NCBI GenBank assembly: GCA_905221605.1
Contig: CAJNDS010002131.1
Coordinates: forward strand, 451,001-515,000
Reading direction: 5' to 3'
DNA: 64,000 bases
From: Symbiodinium natans
Taxonomy: Eukaryota; Sar; Dinophyceae; Suessiales; Symbiodiniaceae
Positions 19,643 through 29,449 of the stretch are shown piece by piece (position 1 is the first letter of the stretch; the number at the start of each line of letters is the position of its first letter). The notes under the pieces are model-generated. The model made no database searches. It was not told where the DNA came from and saw only the letters and a program-made list of their open reading frames with translations. Made by a program: the position numbers and the translations under genes.

Positions 19643-20800
19643 TCATTCTTCATCCTCTTCGCCCTTCTTCTCGCCAGCTCCAGTTGACTCCATCAACTTG
19701 GCGCGGCGCTCCTTGGCGGCTTCCTTCATCTCCGCCAACTCAGCCGTCCTCGTTTCCATCATCACATCCTGCGAAGATCGGCTAGGCTCAGCTGGCGTCT
19801 CCGCAGGCCTCTCAGTTGGCTGGTCTCCAACCTTTCTCTTCTTCTCTTCCAACATCAGCTCCAAATCGGCAACACTAAAGCTTGCCTTCACACGCTCAGC
19901 AATCTGCGCGATAGCTGCTGCATCCAACTCAGATGGTACAACTGACACAGGCGAGCGAACCGCTTCGCCTTCCAGCTTTGCTCTCTTAGCAGCTTCTTCC
20001 TCGGCAGCTGACAGGTCGGCGATGCGCTTGCGCTTTCGCTCAGCTTCCTCGAACTCTCGGTCTTGCTGTTCCGCTGCAGCCTTGAGGATCCGCTTCAGGT
20101 CCTTTTCCTCCTTCTCGAGTTTCCCAACATTCTCACCCATGATCCCAAAGGCTTGCTGCCACATGTCGGCAGGCAACGTCAAGTTGAACCTCACCACATA
20201 GTCGGTCGGCAAGTGCCACTTACACTTGCAGATCCACACAACACCGCTTCGAGTCTCACTCGCAACCACCTTCTTCCAGCTTGCCGCCCTCTGCGTGTCG
20301 GTGATCTCCTCTTTCTGTTTCTCCAGGTCCTCCAAGAATCCTGCAACAGACTCCATCACGGATCTGTAGTGGCTGTAGGCCACAAACGACCACTTGGGGA
20401 CTGGTCTCTCCCTCAGCTCCGGCTCGTGAATCCGAAGTGTATCACACGACAACATCGAAATCACTCGCACTCGCTCCACCAGTTCCTTAAACACCAAGGA
20501 TCCTTCCTTTGCACTTCTCTTCCAGCGCAACACCCATGGGGGATAATACGAGCTCTCAGCTTCATCCTCCATGATCCTCTCTGCTCCCAAAATGGGTAGC
20601 ATGCACAACAGATCCACCATCCGCAAGACTCCGAGGTCCTGGTGCTCACCCAGAAGCAAAACAGGGACTATCCCTTTTCTCTTCAAGTACCTCACGAAGC
20701 TCAACATCGCCAGGCCACACGTTCCCGGCGGTACTTCCATGTACAGTCCTCCTTCATTCACTGCCATCCGCTTCACCTTCAATCCGATCGGGCACACCAT
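19643..20800 (-). CDS. Retroelement ORF2, unknown function (replaces reverse transcriptase)
   Basis: 385 residues beginning MVCPIGLKVKRMAVNEGG, overlapping the end of ORF1 by 47 nt in the +1 frame, so translation may need frameshifting or a separate start. The N-terminal half contains hydrophobic segments (GIVPVLLLGEHQDLGVLRM); the C-terminal ~180 residues are highly charged and coiled-coil-like (Glu/Lys/Arg-rich, ending in Glu/Asp). No YVDD box, RNase H or other polymerase motif was seen. It does not resemble any family I know. Its openness across almost 1.2 kb suggests selection. Confidence 0.8.
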   Translation of the reverse strand: MVCPIGLKVKRMAVNEGGLYMEVPPGTCGLAMLSFVRYLKRKGIVPVLLLGEHQDLGVLRMVDLLCMLPILGAERIMEDEAESSYYPPWVLRWKRSAKEGSLVFKELVERVRVISMLSCDTLRIHEPELRERPVPKWSFVAYSHYRSVMESVAGFLEDLEKQKEEITDTQRAASWKKVVASETRSGVVWICKCKWHLPTDYVVRFNLTLPADMWQQAFGIMGENVGKLEKEEKDLKRILKAAAEQQDREFEEAERKRKRIADLSAAEEEAAKRAKLEGEAVRSPVSVVPSELDAAAIAQIAERVKASFSVADLELMLEEKKRKVGDQPTERPAETPAEPSRSSQDVMMETRTAELAEMKEAAKERRAKLMESTGAGEKKGEEDEE

Positions 20801-23800
20801 CCTCTTTCTCCTTCAGAATCGGGGGAGCCAATGTATCCGATGGATCATGCTCCTTGAGCAAATGTTGACAATGCTCCAACCCAATCTTCAACGGAACGAT
20901 GTGCTTGATGGACTTTGCTCGAAAGTGTTTTGGACAACCATCCACCATGGCACTCACAACATGAGTCAAGCCACCAACTTCAGGGTACACATAGGCTGCT
21001 TCCACAAACCGGGAGAGCGCCGTGGTTTTCATCGAATCCGGTAGCTCAGCCAGAACTGTAGCACCTATCAACGACGATCCACACTCATGGAGGGATCTCT
21101 GTAGTACCAACTCCTGGGGTGATTTCTTCCCATCAAAGGCAGCTGCATGGTGATTGTGCATTGCAGCACAGTAAATCAGACCAAACTCAAACGCTCGAGG
21201 ACTTCTTTTCAAGTCAAAGCCCTGCGCTCGTAGATCCAACCTCACCGTGCTGAACAACTCCTTGAGTGTTCTCACTGCCCTTTCCACACCACCAACCGCT
21301 TCATGTCCCTGCGGAGGTGCTCTTTGGGTCACAATCCTAATCCCCAGATTGGCTCTCTTGATGAGGGCGCTCACCGCTGTCTCGCTGTCTGTCCTCAACA
21401 GTACAGCAGACCCTGCAATGTCCAGTCCGAAAGCATTCATCCAATAACGAATCCAGCTGGAGGTATTGTCAGCATTGGTCCCTACCAACAGACATCCAAT
21501 CATTCTGGTTGACATTTCAGTCATGACCAGTACTTTCATGTTGGGAGCCGTCGGCTGGTCTTTCGCAAAAGTACCAGTTACCAGGTTGATGAAGCAGAAA
21601 TCTGCTTGCAACGCCACGGGTCGGTCTTGAGCATCCTTGGTCCGACGATGCTGGGTTGTTCCTCTTGTCATCCGACAATGAGGACATTCGGACGAAAAAG
21701 GAATGTGGCCTCGCATCCGATGCAGCTCCATTTCTTCTTGCTTTTTCTTGGTCATTGACTGCACTGACTGCATCTGATCAACCTCCATCGGTCGTTGGCC
21801 ATCATCCACATCCATGGGTCGAACCTCAGTTCTTCCAAAGGTTACTTTCTTTCGCTTTCCAGCATCACCTTGCAGGTAGATCCAAGGACATCCAGCCCAG
21901 GATACTCCATATCCCATGACTCCTTTCTTCTCGTGTCGCAGCGAAATCTCTCTTCGAGTGAACTTCACTTCCCAACCAGTATTCACCATCTGCTCGGTGC
22001 TCAAGATGTTGTGAGCCACATCTGCTACAACTCCAGTCACACACACCGATGTCAAACCAAGATACTGCTTTCCTTCATACATAGGCAGCAAGGCTCGGAT
22101 GCGAACTCGCTCGAAGACATTCACCGGGGTATCGTTGGCTGCTGAGTACCTCTCATTAGGTCCCAACGCCTTCCGATCCAAGATCTGGAACTCATCCAAG
22201 TATCTTTTCGCAATCACAGTCACCGATGCTCCTGAGTCAATCAACCACCATTTGCTTGCATCATCCTTTTCCATGCTTTTGACTTGATTCATCGGAGGTT
22301 TCATCAAAGACCGAACTGACTTAGATGGCAACATCTGAGATAAATCGGTAGAGATCCGATGCTCCAACTCGGCAATCCGGACTCTCGTCTCAACTTCCCA
22401 TGACCAATCTATCTCATCAGTACTCCGGGGAATCCACTCTTTTCTCACTTCATCGAGCAATCCTTCCAGAGGTTGCAACACAGATTCCACTCGGGCCTCT
22501 GACTCAGGTTCATTCCATTCACCTCCAGTTAGCTGGTAGTCACTCGACTCACCCTCTTGGGAGACTTCAGCAACTGTCTTCCCCTTTCCTTTGCCTTTTC
22601 CTTTGGGCTTTCCCTTTTCGGGCTTCTTCTTGGGATCTCCTTTTGCCTTGGCTTTCGCCTTAGCATTGGGGGAATTGGGCTTCTTGCCTGAATCTCCCTC
22701 CTTATACCAGCAATCGCGGGCATAATGTCCCTTTCCACCACACACATAGCACTCCACATCCTTCTTGTTCTGGCTTGAAGCTCGTTTGCCAGCACCTTTG
22801 CTTGATTCGCGCTTGCCTTTCTGTTCCTTTCCTTTGCCTTTTGGTTTTCCTTCGTTGCCCTTTCCCTCATTGGGATCTCGAAAAGGTTGAAGCTTCGTGC
22901 CAGGGGCTTCTGACCACACCCTTTGTTGCACCTCAAACTTCAGAGCAACTCTTTTCAGATCTTCAAACGATTCACTATCGCCATGCAACAAGCAATGGCT
23001 TCTACACCGATCTGGCAAACTGCGCAGCAAAACCATAACCGAATCCGCTTCTTGGATCTGCAAACCACCAGCATGCACATCGGGATCAAGACTATTGAGC
23101 AGCTTGGTGTACTTGTTCAACTCATGCTCAATCTTTCGAATGATCTCCGGAATACTGGGTGCTTTCACGGTTTGATTCACCAGCTGCGACCGAAAGAACA
23201 GGCATTCAGCTCGCGACTTCAGGCAAAACTCCTTCGCCAGCAATCTCAAAGCCACAAAACCAGATTGTTGATAAGTGCTCTCACTTTCAACATATGTCTG
23301 CAAAATCAGAGAACTCTTCTCATGATTTGCAAAAGTCTGTCGCAGGATGTGCATCAGCCTCGTCGACCTCTTCTGTTGCTCCACAGTAAGTCGATCCTGT
23401 TTCAGCCGAGACTCTTCTTGAGTCTTCACCGCATGCATGAGCTCATTGGGAAACACTTCTGAACCCAAACCAACCCAACTGGTCAGCTTCTCCATCCAGG
23501 TCAAGAATCCAAGAGCTTCAGAGATGCGATCCTTCCAAGACGAAAAGTCAATGGTCGGCAAACTGGGCAACCATTTGTCCGATCGAGCAAACACATCCCT
23601 TTCCCTTTCTTGCTCCAGAGGTGGAGGTCTCAGTGGGGGACTTGGGCTCGCCATCCGAAAAAGCTGGGTCCCCTTCGCAGGAGTACCCACTGGCGATGCA
23701 CCTTGACATCCCGAAGAAGAACTGGGCATGTTCTCAGGAACACCATCCTGAGGTAAGGGGGGATTCACCTGTTGCTGTTGCTGTGGCTGCTGTTGCTGAT

Positions 23801-24326
23801 GCTGCTGTATCATCCACTGCTGATGCTGCTGCTGTTGCTGCACCATGGACGAAGTCATCGTTTGCATAAACTGCTGTTGCTGCACAACCAGTTGCTGCAT
23901 CATGCTTTCCAATTCTCGCACTTGTCTCGTCAACCCTTGCACGTCGGGTGATGTTTGTGATGGTGTCACCACAGGTTGAGGAGGTCCAGTGGATAGTCCT
24001 GGTGGTAACGAAGGACTTCCTACCGCTTGCTGAGGCAAACCAGGGGGAAACGAAGGGCCTCCCATTGTCTGTTGGGGTGCTCCAGTAGCTACCCCATGAG
24101 GGCTTCTGGCGGGAGTTCGACCTCTGGGCACTGGGCCATACACAGGTTGGCTTCCTTGTGCCAAACCTTGCACCCACAGTGGGTTGGGATTTCCCAAACC
24201 CGGAAAAGGGTCTACCCTTCGCCTTGTCTCAGCATCCATGATGGGCACAGAGCTTCCACGCTCTCGTCCACCTCTTGGACTCCTCACATGAGCTCCACTG
24301 GTATGTCGTGGGGATGTATTCAACAT
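20754..24326 (-). CDS. Gag-protease-integrase polyprotein of a copia-like element
   Basis: 1190 residues. The N-terminal ~220 are Pro/Gln-rich with a long poly-Gln tract, then a helical gag-like region. A zinc knuckle CYVCGGKGHYARDC (CX2CX4HX4C) follows in a Lys-rich, basic stretch. The protease has WWLIDSGASVTVIAK. The integrase has a compact zinc motif (HRMRGH...CPHC) and catalytic acids in LQADFCF, LRTDSETAV and GGVERAVRTLKE, about 35 residues between the last two. The frame ends after the integrase C-terminus. The ORF is intact, so gag and integrase could still be made. The start ATG lies about 415 bases inside the 5' LTR. Confidence 0.9.
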   Translation of the reverse strand: MLNTSPRHTSGAHVRSPRGGRERGSSVPIMDAETRRRVDPFPGLGNPNPLWVQGLAQGSQPVYGPVPRGRTPARSPHGVATGAPQQTMGGPSFPPGLPQQAVGSPSLPPGLSTGPPQPVVTPSQTSPDVQGLTRQVRELESMMQQLVVQQQQFMQTMTSSMVQQQQQHQQWMIQQHQQQQPQQQQQVNPPLPQDGVPENMPSSSSGCQGASPVGTPAKGTQLFRMASPSPPLRPPPLEQERERDVFARSDKWLPSLPTIDFSSWKDRISEALGFLTWMEKLTSWVGLGSEVFPNELMHAVKTQEESRLKQDRLTVEQQKRSTRLMHILRQTFANHEKSSLILQTYVESESTYQQSGFVALRLLAKEFCLKSRAECLFFRSQLVNQTVKAPSIPEIIRKIEHELNKYTKLLNSLDPDVHAGGLQIQEADSVMVLLRSLPDRCRSHCLLHGDSESFEDLKRVALKFEVQQRVWSEAPGTKLQPFRDPNEGKGNEGKPKGKGKEQKGKRESSKGAGKRASSQNKKDVECYVCGGKGHYARDCWYKEGDSGKKPNSPNAKAKAKAKGDPKKKPEKGKPKGKGKGKGKTVAEVSQEGESSDYQLTGGEWNEPESEARVESVLQPLEGLLDEVRKEWIPRSTDEIDWSWEVETRVRIAELEHRISTDLSQMLPSKSVRSLMKPPMNQVKSMEKDDASKWWLIDSGASVTVIAKRYLDEFQILDRKALGPNERYSAANDTPVNVFERVRIRALLPMYEGKQYLGLTSVCVTGVVADVAHNILSTEQMVNTGWEVKFTRREISLRHEKKGVMGYGVSWAGCPWIYLQGDAGKRKKVTFGRTEVRPMDVDDGQRPMEVDQMQSVQSMTKKKQEEMELHRMRGHIPFSSECPHCRMTRGTTQHRRTKDAQDRPVALQADFCFINLVTGTFAKDQPTAPNMKVLVMTEMSTRMIGCLLVGTNADNTSSWIRYWMNAFGLDIAGSAVLLRTDSETAVSALIKRANLGIRIVTQRAPPQGHEAVGGVERAVRTLKELFSTVRLDLRAQGFDLKRSPRAFEFGLIYCAAMHNHHAAAFDGKKSPQELVLQRSLHECGSSLIGATVLAELPDSMKTTALSRFVEAAYVYPEVGGLTHVVSAMVDGCPKHFRAKSIKHIVPLKIGLEHCQHLLKEHDPSDTLAPPILKEKEDGVPDRIEGEADGSE

Positions 24327-24727
24327 AGTTCCTGAACTCAGGCTCCAGCCTGCAGTCTCTCCACAACGTCTTCTGGCGAAAATTCTCTCACCAACACCAG
24401 ATGGTCCAGGCTCCTGAAGAACCTTAGTTCTACTCTACCAAGCACCGTATTCCTCCAAGATCGGTCACAACCAATCCAGTTCCAGACAAACCACCCTGCC
24501 CGGGCTTCAAAGTGCCTCAACAGCCGCTGAACCAACTGCTTCCAAGCCTGATGCGTCCGGATCCGCCTCCTCACAGGATAGGCTTCCCGGTACTCACTTA
24601 GAACGGTCCGAGTACAAAAGACTCCGGTCCACTGGCAGTCTGGGCTCCAAACCCAAACTTGCCTCCAGGCACTCACAGAGTCCTGACAAACAACCAAAGA
24701 CCATACACGGGCTCGAACCACAAGGCA

Positions 24728-24742
24728 CAAGCTCCGCTACCA
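24728..24742 (-). other. Primer-binding site
   Basis: Immediately inside the 5' LTR the minus strand reads TGGTAGCGGAGCTTG. This is one mismatch from the complement of a typical eukaryotic initiator-Met tRNA 3' end (TGGTAGCAGAG), the usual copia primer. Confidence 0.65.
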
Positions 24743-25116
24743 CGTGAAAAACCAAAGGTCCCTCTGGAACCTTTTCCCTTGAAAGCACGAACCCTGACCT
24801 CTCACACAAGTGCGGACAACTCTCTCTTTTTCACAGTCAGAGCTACTTGAGTCAAAAGTCACGAAGTGCACAAACTAAACGAATTCTCTCTTGTGAGCTT
24901 AAACTCAGCTTCAGAACGAAGTCCTACACACTGCACACTCACTTTAAATAGCGTATTGGGCAAAAACACACTCGTATGATTTCCTTGGAAATCAACGAAG
25001 CATAAACCATCGAGGATGGGATCACACGGATTCCCAATCACTTCGAAGCAAAACAAACCTTTACAAGCTGATCCAAAACATGACAAAAACATCACTGATC
25101 AGCCACAATCTTCCAC
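24743..25116 (-). repeat. 5' LTR of the retroelement
   Basis: Near-identical to 18528-18905 with a few substitutions and small indels (for example a shorter AAGTCACG segment). It should hold the promoter for the minus-strand transcript. Confidence 0.85.
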
Positions 25117-25122
25117 AGCGAT

Positions 25123-26170
25123 GGCCATCTGAGGTGGTATGGGAACGCGCACGGCTGGGCATGACCTGCATTGGAGGCAGCTCTTGCTTCCGTCATGAGT
25201 CCGTGGGAGACTTAGCGCAAGGGGGCTGTGATGCCTCAACCGTCCTAATCCCCTCCGGAAATGCCGTGTCCGGGGGCCTGGGTGGACGTCGTACGCAGCA
25301 TCCAGAGCATTAGGACTCACGGCCGGCACAACCGCAGGCTCTTTCGTTGCAGGCTCCTTCTTTAGTGGTCCTCTCTCCCGCGTTGGGTGCCGCAGGGTGT
25401 TCGGTAAACGTCCCGTTTAGCCGGTTCCTACACGTTAGTGAATAAGCAGAGACTTGTGGTTGAGTGTGACGCTTCAGACAATCGGTCTGCCGGAAATAAA
25501 TGCAAGCAACAGGACTCTCGGATCTGGTTGCCGTAGGTGTGCAGTAGAGGCCTGTGTGGGGCAACACTCTGTAACAACGATGGGCCTACGGGGTTAGAGC
25601 GGCAAGCACAGATGCGCAGGGCAGATGGGAGGCAACCTACAGAGGAAATATTAAGGATGTCATGTGGAAAACCGAGCAATGGACCTTTTGAAGATGCTGC
25701 AACGGCCAGTCGCTGGAGATTTTTTCCTTTGCGCGCAACTGAGACGCAGAATGCTGCAACGACCAGATGTCATGCTTCTCCGCGCTCCTGGGATTTGTTG
25801 CAAATAAAGTTCAGAAGACCCTCGGCTGAGCCGCATGCCATCCTGCAAGCAACAATGCGCGTCCCACGACAAAGAGCCGATAGGGCGATGAACAAGCGCT
25901 TGGCTGCCTGATGTCGAAGACATAGTGACCTCTCCAAGGATTTGGTCGCGCTGGTCGATGTACCGCTGCAAGGCCTCGCCAGCCAAGAAGGTGTGCAGGA
26001 AGATGCCTGGTTCTGGGCGTAAAGCTGCACGCGCCCCGTGAAAGAGGCGGAGAGCTCACCCGAGCCTGCATGGCCCAGGAGCCGTTCAGCACCTCCGCCG
26101 TGACGTTGCCGCTGTTGACGGTGGACACCACCTGCAAATCTCCTGCGCCTGCACCCCTGTGCAGCCAATC
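25123..26170. other. No gene recognised
   Basis: Moderate-GC sequence with several overlapping frames of 70-130 codons on both strands. None carries a motif or joins others. A 17-base word at 25424-25440 also occurs at 16519-16535, outside the other end of the retroelement. Confidence 0.4.
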
Positions 26171-26179
26171 TTTCTTCAA

Positions 26180-26239
26180 ATCTTTTTTTTTGTATTCATA
26201 TGTATATTTATTATGTATATGTATATTTACATTGAAATA

Positions 26240-26270
<31 letters not shown>

Positions 26271-26520
26271 TTATATTTTTATATTTATATTTATATTTAT
26301 ATTTATATTTATATTTATATTTATATTTATATTTATATTTATATTTATATTTATATTTATATTTGTATGTTTATTTATTTGTTTATTTGTTTTTTTTATA
26401 TTAATATTTATAAGTATACTTATACATATGTGTATGTATGTATTCTTGTTGTGTTTTATATGTCTGTATACATCTCTATATATATATATATATACAGTAT
26501 GATGTCCATAAACTGCTACA
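26180..26520. repeat. AT-rich microsatellite, ATTTAT and TA units
   Basis: Long (TATATT)n and (TA)n runs, continuing directly into the 250-base element at 26494-26742. Confidence 0.95.
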
Positions 26521-26777
26521 GCTCCTAAACCTGAACATGTGTGGGTTGTTCAAAAGTCGGACTGCACTATGCATGTCGAAGCCCCTATAAAATGGGCTTT
26601 CATCTTCACCCCCAACCAATGTCAGTTCGCAAGAGTGGTAATACCAGCAACACGAAGAAGAGTACAAATAACACAGCAGTAGCAACAGCAACAGTCATAA
26701 ACCGCAATTTGGGATAGTAAGCAAAAAAGAAGAAGAGCAGGTAACCCTAAACCCTAAACCCTAAACCCTAAACCCGG
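26494..26777 (+). mobile_element. Dispersed element joined to AT-rich and telomere-like tails, copy 1
   Basis: About 250 bases starting after a TA run (GTATGATGTCCATAAACTGC) and ending GAAGAAGAGCAGGTAACCC, where CCCTAAA repeats begin. An inverted copy with the same order of parts and the same junction lies at 39530-39870. Confidence 0.8.
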
Positions 26778-26799
26778 TCTGGTGCCTTGTAGAAAAATA

Positions 26800-27080
26800 C
26801 GGGGGCTTGAGGTCGTGAGGGTTTCGGTTGCAGGGGGTAGTCCAAGACCGCGATCATATAAACTCGAGACGCCGAAAGCCAGTTCAACTGGCCCCTTACA
26901 TAATCACTCAAGAATACACCCAAAACCCTGCCTTAAGCATTAAAGGCCAAGCAACCTCGGCAAGCTGTTAAATGCAAAGCCGCAAATCCTGGAGCCGTAG
27001 TTCACCCCTGAACCAGACCCAAAACCAGAAAACCTACAAGCCCTAAACTAACGGCTACATCCCAAAACAAACGCAAAACA
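26800..27080. other. No feature recognised
   Basis: Mixed unique and decayed CCCTAAA-type sequence; no exon identified. Confidence 0.4.
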
Positions 27081-27089
27081 CCCTTAAAC

Positions 27090-27179
27090 CTTGAAGGCTG
27101 TGAGGCTCCCATACTCTTGGATCCCTCCAAAGAGCTCTGCTGTGGCGTTCAGCCACCACCCTGGCGTCGGCTCCCCATC
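27090..27179 (-). CDS. Isolated exon, unknown protein
   Basis: 30 codons between an AAAG acceptor and the donor AAG then GTTTAAGG, phase 0 at both ends, reading DGEPTPGWWLNATAELFGGI then QEYGSLTAFK. It sits between repeat arrays in the same way as the exons of the helical-repeat gene. No partner exons were identified. Confidence 0.45.
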
Positions 27180-27204
27180 CTTTCAAGGGCTTTTTAAGGG
27201 GGTG

Positions 27205-27592
27205 TAGGGTGTGGGGTGTAGGGTGTAGGGTTTAGGTTTAGGGTTTAGGGTTTAGGGTTTAGGGTTTAGGGTTTAGGGTTTAGGGTTTAGGGTTTAGGGT
27301 TTAGGGTTTAGGGTTTAGGGTTTAGGGTTTAGGGTTGAGGGTTTAGGGTTTAGGGTTTCGGGTTCAGGGTTTAGAATTTCGGGTTTCGGGTTAGGGATTT
27401 AGGGTTTAATGGTTAGGTTTAGGGTTAGGGGTTAGGGTTAGGGTTTGGGTTTAGGGTTTAGGGTTTAGGGTTTAGGGTTTAGGGTTTAGGGTTTAGGGTT
27501 TAGGGTTTAGGGTTTAGGGTTTAGGGTTTAGGGTTTAGGGTTTAGGGTGCAGGTTTTAGGGTTTAGGGTTTGGGGTTTAGGGTTTAGGGCGT
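27205..27592 (+). repeat. TTTAGGG array
   Basis: Two long runs of heptamers (27230-27340, 27455-27545) separated by variants TTTCGGG, TTGAGGG and GTTAGGG. Confidence 0.96.
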
Positions 27593-27599
27593 TCTCCGC

Positions 27600-28315
27600 T
27601 CCTTGAAAAGGCAAATATTTCGATCCTTGAGTCTGTATTGGATAAACCCTAATGCTGCCGAGAAGCACCGTCTCATCCTCAACGTCAGCATCGGCACGGG
27701 GGAGCAGCCTCTGTGGCAGTCTCGCTGCAAAGCTCCCTGCAGAATGTCCACTTCTAGATGCTTTCGGCGGTGCTGCTATATTCCTTTCCTAGGAGGTATT
27801 GAAAAATTATTGGGCTTTGTAACTCAGGGCGAGGGATAGTTTGACTCTCGCAACTCCCTCAACGCAGGAATGGGTTCGGGAATTTGGCTTTGCTAAGTAT
27901 GCGCGTTTTGGGCCCTATGGGTCGATGAGAAGCTACAAGTAGCTCGGACCTGAAGCAATATGCCAGAAGAGCTCGGAGAGCACCCGCCACACCAGTGGCA
28001 AGGTGCAAAGGGAGTTGCGGATAGCATTCACAGCCCACAGCAGATCTAGACATGCTTGCACTCTCCACTGGAAGCAATTCAAGCGGCAGCCTCAACTTTC
28101 ACCTCAGCATGCCTCTGCCAGGGCAATTCCGAAACGAGGCTCTCTCCAGCAGCCGGGCGGGTGCAAAGTCGCAACCGCCCCAGCGGAGTCATGCGGAGTC
28201 AAGTCTCCAAGGGGCGCTCACTTTTTTGATTTGTTTCGAGCCATGTGATATGTGCCGGAGGCAGGCTTTTTCAGGAAGAGAGGGTGCAGTTGCGATCCAG
28301 TGCCAGCCCACAGTC
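27600..28315. other. Upstream region of the FAD monooxygenase, one possible exon
   Basis: The plus frame around 27645-27730 (NAAEKHRLILNVSIGTGEQP) looks protein-like but has no splice context. No heptamers occur from 27595 to 30530, unlike almost everywhere else in the window outside the retroelement. Confidence 0.3.
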
Positions 28316-28320
28316 CCACG

Positions 28321-29447
28321 ATGCCTTCTCGCACCGTTGCCATCATCGGATCTGGCTCCGCCGGAATAGTCGCGGCCCTTTCCATGAAGCGCGAGTTCGG
28401 TGAGGATGTCGACGTCCATGTCTATGCCCAGTTCAAGAGCTTCAACATGTCGCAAGGGGTTGAGCTCACCCTTGGTCCTCCTTTCCAGATTGTGATGAAG
28501 GCTCTGGGCCACGACGTGGAGGCGGTGATAAGGGAGTCCTCCTGCGAAAGCCGCACCAAGCACCTTCACTGGGATCACAAGCTGGAAGCCGTTCTGCCAG
28601 AGGGCGAGGGCGGCAAGAAAACACTCCGCTTTCCAACGGCGAGGAGGTGACGGGAGTTGACCTGGTCGTCGGCGCCGATGGGGTGCATTCTGCCGTCCGG
28701 AGGGCTTGCTTTGATGACGTGCCCGCGCGCCATGTTGGGGCCAACATCATCCATGGCATGATTCCTGGCGTCCCCGACATCCACCACAAAGATGCCTTCA
28801 ACATCGTGGTCGCGGCCACCTTTTCCCTGGTGAGTTCCGAGATCATCGACAGTGAGGGCAAGAGGATGACATGGTGGGCTCTTGTCCACACAGACCGCGA
28901 GAAGCATGACTCCCCCACGAGCTCCCCGAAGGCCTACCGCACTTTCTGGGAGTCCAAGGCGGACGTGCAAAAGCTTGCCCATGACCTCGTAGCTGAGGGC
29001 GACACGCTGCCAAAAACAGCTTTGACCCCAGAGGAGGGCTTCCGCTATGCCGGCTTCTTCCTGGACCGTGACCCAACCACCTTGAAGCAGTGGGGCAACG
29101 GCGAGATGGGTGCCGTGTGCATCGGCAACGCCGTGCAAGCAATCCAGCCCTGGGCCGGCATGGGTGCCTCCCTGGCAGCCGAGGACGCCTTCCTCCTGGC
29201 AAAGATGATCGCGAAGCATGGCTGGGACAAGCTCCAGGATGCCTTCGATGAGTTCCAGGCTCTGCAGCTCCCCCGCGTCCAGTTCTACAGGCAGCTCACC
29301 TTGAACAACGCGCCCCAGGGCATCATCTCGGAGGAGCTCATGGTCCCAGTAGAGACGGTGGTGGAGCAGTTCGGCGACCAGCGCTGCCTTGAGAAGTGCC
29401 CTGCGTGGAGTCAGTTCTGCGCGCACCTGCGCGTGATGTCGGCCTAG
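28321..29447 (+). pseudogene. FAD-dependent monooxygenase (PHBH/aromatic hydroxylase-like) with one frameshift
   Basis: The first frame (28321-28650) opens with the FAD dinucleotide-binding motif VAIIGSGSAGIVAALSMKRE (GxGxxG at residues 10-15). The second frame, which takes over near 28621 and stops at 29447, has the DG motif DLVVGADGVHSAVRR and the C-terminal FAD region GAVCIGNAVQAIQPWAGMGA, where the usual GD pair is GN. Together they span about 375 residues, the normal length for a class A flavoprotein hydroxylase. One missing base in AAGAAAACACTCC would restore the frame; this could be a real lesion, a sequencing error or a tiny intron. The gene is otherwise uninterrupted and GC-rich. It hydroxylates or epoxidises an aromatic or terpenoid substrate in relatives; the substrate here is unknown. 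Confidence 0.75.
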
Positions 29448-29449
29448 AG

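Larger units (their letters stand above)
18522..25122 (-). mobile_element. LTR retroelement (Ty1/copia-like), complete LTRs, no reverse transcriptase found
   Basis: Two direct repeats of about 375 bases (18528-18905 and 24743-25116) enclose minus-strand ORFs. The six-base duplication AGCGAT flanks the element (18522-18527, 25117-25122). Inside the upstream LTR lies a primer-binding site resembling the initiator-Met tRNA 3' end. Gag, CCHC knuckle, protease and integrase are in one ORF (order protease-integrase, as in copia). No reverse transcriptase or RNase H motif is present; a second ORF of unknown function fills the place. The LTRs differ at roughly a dozen positions by eye, so insertion is fairly recent. 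Confidence 0.85.

Noticed and set aside
20063-24335. Plus-strand ORFs across the retroelement
   Set aside because: Shadows of the long minus-strand polyprotein and ORF2; they lack motifs.
26070-26528. 152-codon ORF rich in Ile/Tyr/Leu, and its counterpart at 39708-40139
   Set aside because: It is the translation of AT microsatellite.
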